In this document: positions 63,810 through 64,000 of the stretch, piece by piece
Numbering within the stretch: position 1 is the stretch's first letter
Layout of the letters: every line of letters begins with the position of its first letter
Notes under the pieces: model-generated
Seen by the model: the letters and a program-made list of their open reading frames with translations, nothing else
What the model was told of the DNA's origin: nothing
Databases searched by the model: none
Translations under genes and position numbers: made by a program
From: Nitrosomonadales bacterium
GTDB lineage: Bacteria; Pseudomonadota; Gammaproteobacteria; Burkholderiales; Gallionellaceae
NCBI GenBank assembly: GCA_016208015.1
Contig: JACQYW010000012.1
Location: forward strand, 186,001 to 250,000
DNA: 64,000 bases
Direction of reading: 5' to 3'

Positions 63810-64000
63810 ATGAGTGATGCGAAAAAATTCATGTTCGTCAACCGCAAGGCACCTTACGGCACGATCTATGCGCTGGAATCGCTGGAAGTGGTGTTGATCA
63901 CTGCAGCATTCGATCAGGATGTGTCGCTGGCGTTCCTTGACGACGGCGTATATCAGTTGAAGAAGGGGCAGCAGACCAAAGGTATCGAGACCAAGAACTT
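63810..64000 (+). CDS. dsrF: DsrF, sulfur-relay protein (3' truncated by window)
   Basis: The first 63 codons of DsrF are present: MSDAKKFMFVNRKAPYGTIYALE, then LITAAFDQDVSLAFLDDGVYQL, which is the DsrF pattern. AAGGAGAGACGAG precedes the ATG. The rest of the dsr operon, where dsrH and a cysteine-bearing dsrC are expected, lies beyond the window end. Confidence 0.93.
   Translation, partial: MSDAKKFMFVNRKAPYGTIYALESLEVVLITAAFDQDVSLAFLDDGVYQLKKGQQTKGIETKN

Overview
The window looks like chromosomal DNA from a chemolithotrophic betaproteobacterium, most likely Gallionellaceae (Sideroxydans-like, Nitrosomonadales). The evidence is a moderately GC-rich sequence combining a full Sox thiosulfate-oxidation set, flavocytochrome c sulfide dehydrogenase, the start of a reverse dsr locus, multihaem cytochromes, a ferrous-iron uptake cluster and assimilatory nitrate genes. 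The assignment rests on gene content and protein character, not on a database search. No rRNA, tRNA, IS element, prophage or CRISPR array was seen.

Layout. 1-8450: end of a cytochrome b561-type gene, a decayed STAS fragment, a SulP transporter, then soxYZ copy 1, a NapC-type tetrahaem cytochrome, an atypical haem protein, fccAB and a YeeE/YedE transporter. 8640-17050: a TtrRS-like two-component pair on the minus strand, divergent from soxYZ copy 2-soxA-soxX-soxB, followed by a DUF302 protein and a SoxH-like metallohydrolase. 17300-19500: tusA, a DsrE2-like gene and a FadL-family porin. 19580-24600: glnD, map and an RhlE-type helicase. 24950-28250: a PhnD-like lipoprotein, a GGDEF protein and a FecR-domain protein. 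28360-34550: typA, a dienelactone-hydrolase-like gene, rmuC, nadE and a hypothetical. 34570-42060 (minus): a probable Ftr-type iron uptake operon with two porins, a ferritin-like protein and an FMN-binding protein, divergent from fur across two strong Fur boxes; glnB follows. 43060-44740: an A+T-richer stretch with two unknown genes and a Smr-domain remnant. 44736-54474: nitrate assimilation (ANTAR regulator, nrtABD-like transporter, MoaD-like protein, nirB, nirD, nasA). 54500-57494: Smr protein, trxB, a lytic transglycosylase and an NlpC/P60 lipoprotein. 57538-60743 (minus): an unusual six-gene operon divergent from dsrABEF (61042 to the window end).

How it works together. SoxAXYZB and FccAB oxidise thiosulfate and sulfide in the periplasm. 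YeeE/FadL-type proteins may move sulfur compounds, and TusA/DsrE-type carriers hand sulfane sulfur to reverse DsrAB in the cytoplasm. Nitrate is imported by Nrt and reduced by NasA and NirBD for assimilation. Both the nrt and nirB leaders carry a two-hairpin ANTAR target with hexaloops AACGGC and AAAGGC, the second overlapping an intrinsic terminator, so the upstream NasT-like regulator probably controls both by antitermination. The nrt leader also lies just downstream of a sigma-54 promoter match.

The best candidate for an undescribed system is the operon divergent from dsrAB. It encodes a 71-aa protein translationally coupled to a Cas6/Cmx6-like RNA endonuclease-family protein with no CRISPR nearby, a DsrC-family protein lacking both redox cysteines, a tandem TusA fusion, a 198-aa unknown and a 2-oxoglutarate/Fe(II) oxygenase-like protein.
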